Positions 54,702 to 64,000 of a stretch of 64,000 bases of DNA are shown here, one piece after another. The notes under the pieces were generated by a model, which was not told the DNA's origin, did not search any database, and saw only the letters and a list, made by a program, of their open reading frames with translations. The DNA lies in contig CM053154.1 in NCBI GenBank assembly GCA_028571685.1, positions 15,904,001-15,968,000 on the forward strand. Direction: 5' to 3'. A program made the position numbers and the translations under genes. The first letter of the stretch is position 1. The number at the start of each line of letters is the position of its first letter. This stretch comes from Heterohyrax brucei (Eukaryota; Chordata; Mammalia; Hyracoidea; Procaviidae).

Positions 54702-54786
54702 CTGACTGTAAGGGTGGTGGTACAAACAGTTTGTGCTGAACTGCAATCATAAATTTTGGCAGTTTGAACTCAACCTAATGATGCTG

Positions 54787-54947
54787 AGGAAACCCTGATT
54801 TGCATAATGTTTAAGTGTTATGACTGCTAACCAGAAGGTCTGCATTTCAGATGTGCCAGGCACTCCTTGGAAACTCTATGGGACAGTTCTACTCTGTCCT
54901 GTAGGGTTGCTATGAATCGGCATCGACTTGAAGGCAGTAGGTTCATG
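54787..54947 (+). mobile_element. AfroSINE
   Basis: 'ggaaaccctgatttgcataa', 'gctaaccagaaggtctgcat', 'ctccttggaaactctatggg' and 'gcatcgacttgaaggcagta'. Confidence 0.88.
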
Positions 54948-55009
54948 TTCCTGAAGAAGAAAGGCACCAAACAACAACAACAATAAAAACGTGTAGCACT
55001 CATCTACTC

Positions 55010-55068
55010 TATGATACTCAGGATTTCCATGAGTCAGAATCAGCTCTATGGCAGTGAGGTTGTTCTTC
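55010..55068 (+). mobile_element. AfroSINE 3' fragment
   Basis: 'ccatgagtcagaatcagctc tatggcagtgagg' is the 3' third of an AfroSINE. Confidence 0.6.
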
Positions 55069-57160
55069 GTGTTGTCATTGCTTTATTCTAGCTATATAGC
55101 CTAAAAAACAATCTCCTCTGGCCTGAACCCCCTTCCGTAACTTTGAATGTCAGGTCATCTTTCTTCCCACCTGGATACAGCTTGGGAATGAAGCCTTCAC
55201 AGAGGAAGCACAGCTCAGAGGTGGTGAGAAACAGACACACTCCTGATGACATCATCTGATCCAGCTGTACTTGGACTTTCCAATAAATCTTCTTTTTGGC
55301 CCCAGCTGGTTTGAGTTTTGTTTCTCTCTCTTGCAATGGAAAGCATACTGAGTAATAGACTTTTGCTAACACACAAATCTGCTTCCCATTTGCAGATTAC
55401 AGAAAGAGTGCTCCAAGCTCAATAAAGCAGGACCCTTGACTTAATTTCAGCACTGTCTATGATCATTATTTTGAGGAAGATATTTCCTCATGAAGATTTT
55501 AAAAGAGTATGTAGCTTTAAAGAGTTCAAATTCAGATTCTATTAGGACACATGCCTGACCTAGGAACGATGGCATTGGACTACTAGGGTTTCCATTAAGA
55601 GATCTTACTGCCTATGGATTCTACCCAAGTATGCACTTCTTCTAATGTAAGGTGAGTTTATATTTTGACAGAATATCTTGGTACTTTTCAAAGTACAATG
55701 AGGGTGCTTGCTAAGAAAGATTGAAAGTTAATGATATTCCTCTTCATTTACATTGTTTATTATAATAACAACAAACTCTCCTAAACCTTAATAATTTACA
55801 ATAACAATTGACCAGTCAAATCATCCTCACATTTTCTACTTTCCTGTAATAGATCACGTCTCCATTGAAGTGGATGATTACCACTGTCTGAAAAAGTATT
55901 GTTTGATGTCTATAAGCACAGTCAGCAATCAATAATTTGAAATTTGTACCATTGGTACCTCTAAGTCCTGGCACATCATTTTTTATTTCATTCAATCCGC
56001 TTACTGTTGAAGAAAAAGAGTTTTGAACCACTGCCACAAAGCACATTTATGTGTGAAATAGGGTTCATTTCTACAGTGGGAAGTATATCATTTTGATGTT
56101 TATTTGCAATATTAATTGAGCATATGGATTCCACTTTTCAAAAACTGTGGATTTATTACAAATACTACTACTGATGACTTTATTGCAGTGAGAGTATTCA
56201 TATGCAGAACTTGAAAAGATTTTGGAGTCAAAGCATGGATTTTTAAACACAGAAAAGGTAATTTATGCTGTCATATGAAATTGAAATTCCCTCATTTGTA
56301 GTTAGTTCAAGGACAGACTCAAGGAGGAGATGTATTTTTTTCAATTGTTATCTCTTGTTTGATCTTACACCATATATAAACAGAATGTGGAAAATTACCT
56401 TTAGCCATTTCTAAGTATCAGTTAGCAATAGTAAAATGTAAGAGTAGAAGATTTCAAATCGCTTCCACTCCCTTCCCTAATATACATCCTTCACACATAC
56501 ACACACATTGTACTATTTAGAACAAACAAAAAATAAACAAAGCAAAAGCACTTTCTTCGTTATAGGTTTGATGTTAGAAATAGCTGGGAAAATAAACCCT
56601 GACAAGGAACACTGAGTTCAGCAGGCTTGGGAAGATGAGAGGTCCAAGAATTGTCACCCAAGAATCCTGCGAGCATTCTCACTAGGAAGAAGAGAGATGT
56701 CAGACTCTTAAAGGAGCTGAGAGGCTCTCAGACTGTTAAAAGAGATTTAGGAGCAGCATGCAAGCTTGTCATAGAACAATGGCTGCCAGTGAAAGAAGAA
56801 CATGCTTCAGAGAAGGTAACTAAACTTGAGGAGAGAGAATGGTAATCTGGACTCTGTCCTTTAGCTCACTCAAACTTACTGGTCAGTTACCAGATATCTT
56901 GTGTACATGGTAATTAAAAAAGAAAACAAAAACACTACGCTGTGCGTTGTAGCGCTGAAACTTTTATCAGACACCTACTATATGCTGTTGTGAAGACATC
57001 AGGTGAAGACAGAGGTGGGAAGATGTAATTCTTGCAGCTAAGAGACCTCTCATGTGATGGGTCAAAAGTCAATGCCTGTAACTGTATAATGAGGCTGAAG
57101 AGATGTATGGATAAGGTGCTATAAATATTTGGAAAAGGAAAGATAATCTATGCCCTGGGA
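55069..57160. other. Intergenic DNA, no recognised gene
   Basis: About 2 kb. AT-rich between 55600 and 56550. No family or exon recognised. Confidence 0.5.
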
Positions 57161-58030
57161 ACTTTGAGAAGGACTCATAAAGGAAGACGGTATTTGAGTT
57201 GGATTTTGAAGGGTGAGTTGGAAGAGAAAGAACACAGAACATTGAGCAAAGAGACAAACACGGACAAAAGGCAGACAAATAGATAATATGTTCAAGAAGC
57301 TTTGGACCAGTCCAGTGTGTCCCATCTTTAAGATCTATGGAAGAGGAATGGGTGGTAAGACTGGAAAAGGAAGTGGTGTCAAAATATGGAAGGTCTTAAA
57401 TGACCAAAACAGCATTTGGACTTCCCTGGGCTGATCCTGGGAAACCACTGAGAATTCATGGGTAGGTGAGAGAGGATGCTGGTATAGATCAGGAAGCTTA
57501 TCCTAGCAGCATGCTTCTTATCATTGGGATAAGAAGTCACCTGGAGGAAGTGAGTCTGGGGAAGGTAGTGAGGGACTGACTGGCGAGGGGTATTTGGAAT
57601 GAAAAGTAGGCGAGCAACAAAGGAGAGAAGGCAGATGTGAAATTGTCAGGTCTCAGCAACTGCCCAAGTGGGAGTCCAAGAGTCAGAGGAGGGGGTGTTG
57701 AGTCTGGAGAACAAGAGCATGATGGGAAGTGATTGATTCTGGACACATGACTTCAAGTTTCCGGTGTGAGATTAAGGAGGAAAGTCAAGAAGACAGCTGT
57801 ACATGTGGTTCTGGACTTTGGGAGAGAGGACAGAGCTAAGACAAAGATTTGGGAGTCAGCCCCAGAGAGGTGAGTGCAGAAGCCATGAGAATGGATGAGA
57901 TCACCAAGAAAAACCCATCTGGAGGGAAGACAGGCAGATGATCACACGAGAATGTAAAATGTAAAAATGGAAAGGGGAAAAGGGAAGGACTTTGAAAGAT
58001 GTTAAGTGCCAGAGAAACGCTACACAGTAA
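57161..58030. repeat. Purine-rich old interspersed repeat, unclassified
   Basis: 'ggaaggtcttaaatgaccaa', 'ggagaacaagagcatgatgg', 'tctggactttgggagagagg' and 'atgagaatggatgagatcac' have the style of a mammal-wide repeat of uncertain class. ORFs on the minus strand are by-products of the pyrimidine-rich complement. Confidence 0.4.
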
Positions 58031-58329
58031 TGAGGATTCATGAAATATCAGACAATACTTTGGAGCTGAAAGAGACCTTAAAGATAGTCTGTCTAATCAT
58101 TGCATTTGACAGGAAGCAGAGGCTCCAGAAAGGTTAAATTACAGCTGGCTAACAGCTGCACTCAGAGCTGTACTTGGTCCAAATTGTGAAGAAGCAGATA
58201 AAGCTTCTTTACTCTGTTCTTCTGCCTCTGTATCTCAGAACCTGTCCTCTCTTTATTATTTAAAATAACATTAGTAGGAGAAACATTTCTTGAGCTCTTT
58301 CTTAGAGACCTAGCTGATTGTAACAGTTA

Positions 58330-58520
58330 ACGAGAGTGAAACCAGGCTGACCTGATTAGCGTTTTGGACTCTCTACTTGGAACAAACTGAACTTCCCAAG
58401 CCTCCGTTTCCTCAGTTGTAAAATGCGGGCAGTAACAGTGCTTCCCTCATAGCTAATCTATATACACCACTTAGAACAGTACTTGGCTCCTTGTAATTTT
58501 CATGTAAACACTAGCCATTA
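58330..58520 (+). repeat. MIR relic
   Basis: 'agcctccgtttcctcagttg taaaatgcggg', 'cttccctcatagctaatcta' and 'cttagaacagtacttggctc' are sense MIR. Confidence 0.78.
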
Positions 58521-59309
58521 TTTTACAGTATGCTCTCAATTAAAGTGACAGTATAATTTATTGTCCAAATTAGGGTGGGTTAGAGTAGTGCCATGTTGGA
58601 GCCTGAGGCTTTGATTTATAATTTGAATCTTTTGTTAATCACAGATATTTTTGTGTCCATTTGGTGATTTTGAAACTTTGCACTAAAATGTTATTTATCT
58701 TGGTTACTGAGTTTACTGTAACAGCCTGAGATTTCCCACAGAAGGCAAGCCGCTCCCTCACTTCATTCCAGCCCTGCTTTTGAGGATTAAATTGAAGTTT
58801 TTAAACAGTTTTACAGGCCCCATAGGCATAAATCACGCTTTCCCAGGCATGATGGAATACATGGGCATCCTATCCATTGGCCAACCTCATCTCTATTTTC
58901 AAAGGTCCGTGTGTGTGGCTTGTCTCCCACCAGTTAGACACCTCCTTTTCCAGGCTATAGCTGCATCCTCAGAAACCCCTGGGAACCCCACATCTGAAGT
59001 TCAGGAGTGTATTCCACGAATAGCCACAGGGAATTGAGAACTGGGCTCCAAGCTGAGCCCTCTGAAGTTGCTTCCCTGAAAGGCCATGGCCTGTACCTTC
59101 AGTTTCTATTAGGAAACAAATATGCCAGTAGGGGCAATGGTAAGCTGATCTCAAGAGGTGACAGTGATAAGCAGTTAATGTCTTACTGCTCCCTGGAATA
59201 TTTGCATAATCTGGGAAATAATATTAGAATTTACCTCATGGTAATAAATGACACCATATATGCAAACCACTTAGCAAAGAGCTTGGACATGGAAGGTACT
59301 CAACATGTA
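58521..59309. other. Intergenic DNA, no recognised gene
   Basis: Fairly balanced composition at 58730-59150. No splice-flanked exon recognised. Confidence 0.5.
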
Positions 59310-59496
59310 GTTGCTGTGTGCTGTCTAGTAGTTCTGACTCATAACAACCCTATAGAACAGAGTAGAACTACCCTAGGCTGAAGTTTAGTTAGGAGCGGAT
59401 TAACAGATCTTCTCTCCCGAAGAGCAACTAGTGGGTTCATACTTCTGACTTTTCACTTAGTGGCTTAATGCTTAAACATTGTGCTACCAGATCTTC
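59310..59496 (+). mobile_element. AfroSINE-family element (long variant), degraded
   Basis: 'gttgctgtgtgctgtctagt', 'cataacaaccctatagaaca', 'ttcacttagtggcttaatgc' and 'attgtgctaccagatcttc'. Confidence 0.65.
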
Positions 59497-59553
59497 TTCA
59501 ATAGGTAGTAGTTACTACAAGAACTGCCAATTAAGGTAGCAAACTCCTCCTTA

Positions 59554-60047
59554 GAAAAAGTGATCCATGCCTCATTGCTGAGTATCACTATGGTCCCCTT
59601 CAAAGTACTCCCCTTAGGAAGTTATGCACCAACACTAGAGCCTAGTGCACCTTTAAAAGAAATTTTGGAATTCTTACTCTGCAATGGCCATCAGAGCTGT
59701 CGTTGTATACCTCTTGATGTCCTGAATGTCCTCAAAATGCCTTCCTTTCAATATTTATTTTATCTTCAGGTAAACCAAAAAGTCACTGGGGGCCAGATTA
59801 GATAAGTAGGGAGGGTGTTCCAATACAGTTTTTTGTTTACTGATTAAAAACTCCCTCACAAACAACTAGATAATTAAGTCTGCAAACTTGCTGCCATGCT
59901 GCCATGTACAATGGCCATTCCAGAAAAAGTTCCCCAAATTTGCTTTAAAAGGTGGACCAGGCACTGGCACTGGTGCATGGCTTCCCAGTGGGAGTACTCT
60001 AAAGTTGACTGTAGTGATATTCAGCAATGAGGTATATTGCACTTAGA
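59554..60047. mobile_element. Mariner-derived foldback element
   Basis: The left part 59554-59905 is the same transposon end as 5546-5860 (antisense). The right part 59905-60047 repeats the terminal 140 bp or so in inverted orientation: 'gcctcattgctgagtatcac' at 59569 faces 'tgatattcagcaatgaggta' at 60015. The arms include transposase coding sequence, so they are not ordinary short terminal inverted repeats. Non-coding. Confidence 0.82.
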
Positions 60048-61361
60048 ACAATTAGGTTCTTAGAATTATTTGTCAGTCATTGTATTATCAATATTGAAAA
60101 ACTAATTATTTAACACCTACATAGCATTATTTTTACTCTATTATTACAACACTTTATTACTATTACTGTAATTAAACCTTGTGAAATTTCTGGTATTCAA
60201 CAGGGTTTGACAATATGAAACAAGAAAAATGATTTGATACTAATAATATTAGTATGATGATTAGATTAACTTATATCAAACTGACACCGGGGAAATTAAA
60301 ATTGGTCAAATATTAGCAAATTCATTAGGTCCAACCTAATAAAAACAGTATTTTGTAGGCAGCATTAAAGCAATTCAAAGGGCTGAATAATTAACAACTA
60401 TTACATGAGATAATTACTTCATACAGACAATTGCTAGCTTTATAAATTAAGTTTAATTATATATCACACAAGAATGTGTACATTCCACTCTGCTCCACTC
60501 CACGTTTATGGAGCATCCCTGCACCCCAGGGATCGAGACACGAACACACAACCGGATGCCAGTCATCGTGCAGATTTTCTCCACGGCACAGTGTTCTTTC
60601 CGGTGGCTGAAGTTGTAGCTCAGATTGTGCACTTTTAGCAATTATTGTTAGCAGGACGCGGTATGTGGTCATTTTCCTACGTCGGTAACTCCCTGATGTT
60701 CCAGACAATACCCACTTTTTCAGCAGAGCCCAGGAAGTACCAGGAATAATCTATGAGATGGCGTCAGATGGTGGAAGGATGGCGTCAGACGATGGAGGAA
60801 AGTCGTTCTGTTTCCAGCTTGATTCTCTGTTCTGTAAAATACAGCCCAGAACTAGTTGAAATCAAAGCGACATATTTGATTTTGATTTGCCAGCACACAC
60901 TTTGGACCCTTTCTGACTCCCTAAGTCATCACTATGAGAAGACAAGATTGAAACATACAGGAGCATTATATTCCCTAGAAAGAACAAGGTTCAAGTTACA
61001 GTATGTCAGCCAATATGACCTTTTCATTTTTGCATTTGGAGAGAACTAAAGGAATTTGCAAACCCTTCGACAAGTTTTCCTCATCCCCTTAGGTTCTCCC
61101 TCATCTTGCTAATTTAGCTGGACTTGGCCTCTACCTAAAGCTAAGTTCATCTAAAATTAAGTGGTCTAGTAAGTGCTGGGTCTCGAAATTGGGACTCCCC
61201 CGGAAGTAGAAAAAATGACCCAGGAAGTCAGTGACTGACAGTCTATGAAAACAAACACTTTCAAGATCTTTCTTGAATTTCCACTAAAACCAGTGAAGCA
61301 GTAACTGGGATGTCATTTGGCTCTGGGAAATAGTGGATGGCAGATAAGCAGATATATGTAA
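60048..61361. other. Intergenic DNA with a CpG-bearing block
   Basis: AT-rich to 60470; then 60480-60800 is richer in CpG and carries a 21-bp tandem duplication (gatggcgtcagatggtggaa / gatggcgtcagacgatggag, 60758-60800). An 83-codon minus frame (60457-60708) is open but unrecognised. No clear promoter or exon. Confidence 0.45.
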
Positions 61362-61372
61362 CCTTAACATAA

Positions 61373-62414
61373 CTTTTTTTTTTTTAATTTAACATGACTG
61401 AGTGAAAATGTACATTCCCGTATAACTTTGCGTGACCACCTATATGCAGCTTCCACACTACTCTCCCTGTCTGGTGACAGCACACTATTCCTCTCTGCTC
61501 CATACATGTCTTATCCACCCAACAGCCTCCTTTCCCCTCCTCTCCACCCACTCTCCTTCCTCCAGCTGGAGGTCAGCAGGATGATATCCTACAGATGTAC
61601 AGAACCATAAAGTGCATCCAATATATGGTCACTCTGCATTGCCAAGTCCAATCCATTCCTGTCCAAAGAGTGGACCTTCGTTATAATTTATGGGTAAGTG
61701 CAGCATCAGGACCGGGAGCAATGCTCTCAGGGGAACCCCGAAACCACTGGACCATCAATTGAGGTCTTTTAGTGGAGATCTCAGGATGCACTCCTTTTTA
61801 TTCTTGTGTTGCCAGTGAGACTCCTCTCTGTGAGCTCCATCGTGGCTATCACTGGTGGTGGCCGGGCACCATCCGGTTCTTCTGGTCCCAAGTCGATGTA
61901 GGCACCCACTCTTGTGGGTCTCTCTGTCTTCTAGGTTGTCTTTACCACATGTGATTTCGGTCCTCGGTGAGCATCCGTTCCTACTGAGTTGGGGACTATT
62001 TGCTGTGTCCTTGGATGGCAGCTTGGCAGCTTTTAAGACCCCAGACGCCACTCACCAATGTGGGGTGCAGAGAGCTCTCTTAGCAAAACGCTAGTTGTGC
62101 CAATTGGCCTCGATTTCACCTAAGAGCATGGTCCCCTGCCCCCCGCTCCAGCTACTCTATCCTTGCAATGTTGGGTTAACATGGAAGGAGTACTCAAGTT
62201 ATGCTGAAGTCCACTTAATGTTGTTCTTGTTTCTAATGTGTGCTATCACCGATTTCTCCCAACCAGATTTCTAGCAACTATCTAATCTAAACCCTTCCCC
62301 CCTCGCCCTCCCTCCCTCCCCTCCCTTGCAGCTGTCAAAGAGTCTTTTCTTCTGTACACAAGTCTGTTTTTGAGATTGTATCGTAGAGGTCTCATACAAT
62401 ATTTGTCCTTTTGT
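61373..62414 (-). mobile_element. 5'-truncated L1 3' end
   Basis: Antisense L1 with poly(T) at 61374-61385, the 3' UTR, and only the last codons of ORF2 at right. TSD ccttaacataa, 11 bp and perfect, at 61362-61372 and 62415-62425. Same subfamily as 6261-8217. 1,042 bp. Confidence 0.92.
61755..62051 (-). other. Open frame in the L1 3' UTR, matching 7526-7828
   Basis: 98 codons ending RSPLKDLN, as in the other copy (RSPLKDLN). Shared blocks are [26 protein letters not shown] and HWQHK. Arg/His/Ser-rich, no known domain. No evidence of translation. Confidence 0.55.
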
Positions 62415-62599
62415 CCTTAACATAATTTTAATTGCAAGAATTTCTCCCCTGAATAAGAACAAATATGAATTTTTTAAAAGATTGTTCCAAAGAAAAGTTA
62501 TTGAAGACATTTAAAAATAATGTTTTGAGGTTCAGTCTTTGTTCTTCAAACTGCTTCGTTCAGTTCCTTCTTTCTAGAGTAGGAGAAAAGAGCCTTTCA

Positions 62600-63215
62600 A
62601 ATGTCGAGTTAAAACTTCCTCCCTAAATGAAGGACATCAAAGACAAGGAAAATAGGAGCCCAAGAGACAGAAAGAGTCTCCTGATCCGGAGACTACACCA
62701 GCATGAGACGAGAAGAACTAGAAGGTGCCCATCCAAGACCAATGGCTGTCGCCACATGGAAGACAGCAAATAGTCCCTAATGAAGTAGGAGAAAAAGGGG
62801 GTGCAGGACTCAAACACTATTAAAAAGACCAGACTCGATGGTCCAACAGACTGGAGAGTCACTGGAAGACACGGCCCCCAGAATCACTGCTAGCCCAGAG
62901 CCGAAACCCTTCTTGAAGCCAACTCTTCAAAGATTAGACTGGACCATAAGACTGACAGAGTGGGCTTCTTGGCTTAAGTAGCTACATGAGACTAACTGGG
63001 CAACTCCTGTCCAGAGGTGAGATGAGAAGGCAGAAGAGGACAGGAACTGGTTCAATGGACACAGGTAATACAGAGTAGAAAGGAAGAGTCACAGGGTTGA
63101 GGGCACAGCTAGACTAACAGTAACATGTGTATAAGTTTTTGTGTCACTGGTTGTCTTGGATTGTAAACTTTGACTTAAAGCACAATGAAGTATTCAAACG
63201 GGAAAAATATTTTAA
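62600..63215 (+). mobile_element. L1 3' UTR, second subfamily
   Basis: 'aggagcccaagagacagaaa', 'gaagaactagaaggtgccca', 'agccaactcttcaaagatta' and 'gacttaaagcacaatgaag' follow the L1 3' UTR also seen at 33980-34193. The poly(A) is degraded; the 5' part is missing. Confidence 0.78.
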
Positions 63216-64000
63216 AAACATAGATAAAGAAAAACTTCTGCCCCTTCTTTTCCATCCCTGTCCCTGCTCTACCATCTCTTTCTCTGGCATTAGTGCCTGT
63301 CCTGTATTATTTATTCTGAGCCTCCAGGCTGTTCAATGCATAGGCTACAGAGTACACAGATTTGTTCTCTTGGATTCTAAAACTCACAGAACAGTCTTGT
63401 CCCAGGCAATAGGGGACACCCAGTTTCTCTTGGCCTGATAGTCTGTCTTGCCCTTCCCGACAGAGGTATTCCCATTTCTCAGAAGGGTGCTTTCCAAAGA
63501 AGAAAGCATGAACTCCTTGAGATGGCTCTTCTTCATTTTTTTTTAAAGTGATTTTATTGACAACATTTTGTTTTCATGTTAAAATCTTTGGCTGCCTGTC
63601 TAACAGAGACATTTATCAACTTTAAGCAAAATGCAATTCATTCTTTTGTTTTCTTCTTTTCCTCAAATTGCTATTCTGGGAATCACATTCATTTATTGTT
63701 CATTCATGGAAATTTTACTGACTTCCCTGTTAGGTGCTGGACACTCTGAGTTCAGATTCAAGAATTTTCTTGAATTCCCGTTAAAACCAATGAGTTAACT
63801 CTTAGATATACTCCATGCTGGACAATTTCAGCTATTCAGTGCTGTGACTTACTTCCTGTTGAAGCTGAGAGCTATTCAAAGATGAAGAAATAAACCCTGC
63901 CTACAAGAAAACTGCCATCTTATAGGGGAAGTAATTACATGCCATCACCTGTAATATGAGGAGACCCAGTAATAAATAACATCCAAGCTAAACAATGTAA
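63216..64000. other. Intergenic DNA, no recognised gene
   Basis: Mixed composition. T-run at 63538-63545. The 103-codon ORF at 63127-63438 begins inside the L1 tail and has no motif. Confidence 0.5.

Noticed and set aside
58780-64000. First exon of GFRA1, expected on this side by human synteny
   Set aside because: No coding exon, strong CpG island or recognisable signal-peptide exon is present before the window ends.
1-64000. A novel multi-gene system such as a defence or biosynthetic cluster
   Set aside because: The window has one split host gene plus repeats. No gene cluster, operon or coordinated set of ORFs is supported.

Overview
This window is nuclear DNA from an afrotherian mammal, most likely an elephant or close relative. 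The evidence is dozens of AfroSINE copies (tRNA-like head with A and B boxes, body related to an RTE LINE) in both orientations, several copies of the RTE LINE typical of elephant genomes, a tRNA-Gly-headed SINE with an RTE-like body, and lineage-type L1 elements. Older mammal-wide MIR, L2 and MaLR-type repeats lie among them. There are no bacterial-style operons, CRISPR arrays or dense genes. Nearly every six-frame ORF is a retroelement relic or chance.

The one host gene I can support is the 5' part of CCDC172 (coiled-coil, tektin-2-binding sperm-tail protein) on the minus strand. Four coding exons with consensus GT/AG splice sites and compatible phases lie at 23553-23631 (start codon), 23154-23239, 1757-1873 and 967-1132. 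They encode about 149 residues, and the gene continues off the left edge. Exon 1 sits next to a CpG-rich island (about 23740-24340). Intron 2 is about 21 kb and is built largely of nested transposons.

Layout. 1-1132: exon 4 and intron with an old LINE relic. 1133-1873: intron 3 and exon 3. 1874-23153: giant intron 2, with a mariner split by an L1 (5.5-8.7 kb), an old L1 broken up by an RTE, a class-II-type solo LTR, a chimeric SINE and another RTE (13.7-18.1 kb), a separate Tc1/mariner-type transposase relic (19.7-20.3 kb) and an unclassified repeat (21.2-21.9 kb). 23154-24340: exons 2 and 1, a 20-bp minisatellite and the CpG island. 24340-64000: intergenic DNA upstream of CCDC172. In human the next divergent gene on this side is GFRA1, but I find no GFRA1 exon here. 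The intergenic part holds an RTE/L1/RTE complex (32.2-37.0 kb), solo LTRs (29.4, 40.8, 44.7, 54.2 kb), a 5'-complete but 3'-truncated L1 inside a SINE (50.0-53.0 kb), a foldback mariner derivative (59.6-60.0 kb) and two L1 3' ends (61.4-63.2 kb).

The interest of the window is mainly in insertion archaeology: many insertions keep target-site duplications (TSDs) that can be read directly and ordered in time. I see no sign of a novel multi-gene system. The best leads are the mariner-derived foldback, the second Tc1/mariner-type relic, the SINE/L1 chimera, the L1 lacking its 3' end despite TSDs, and a shared reading frame in an L1 3' UTR.
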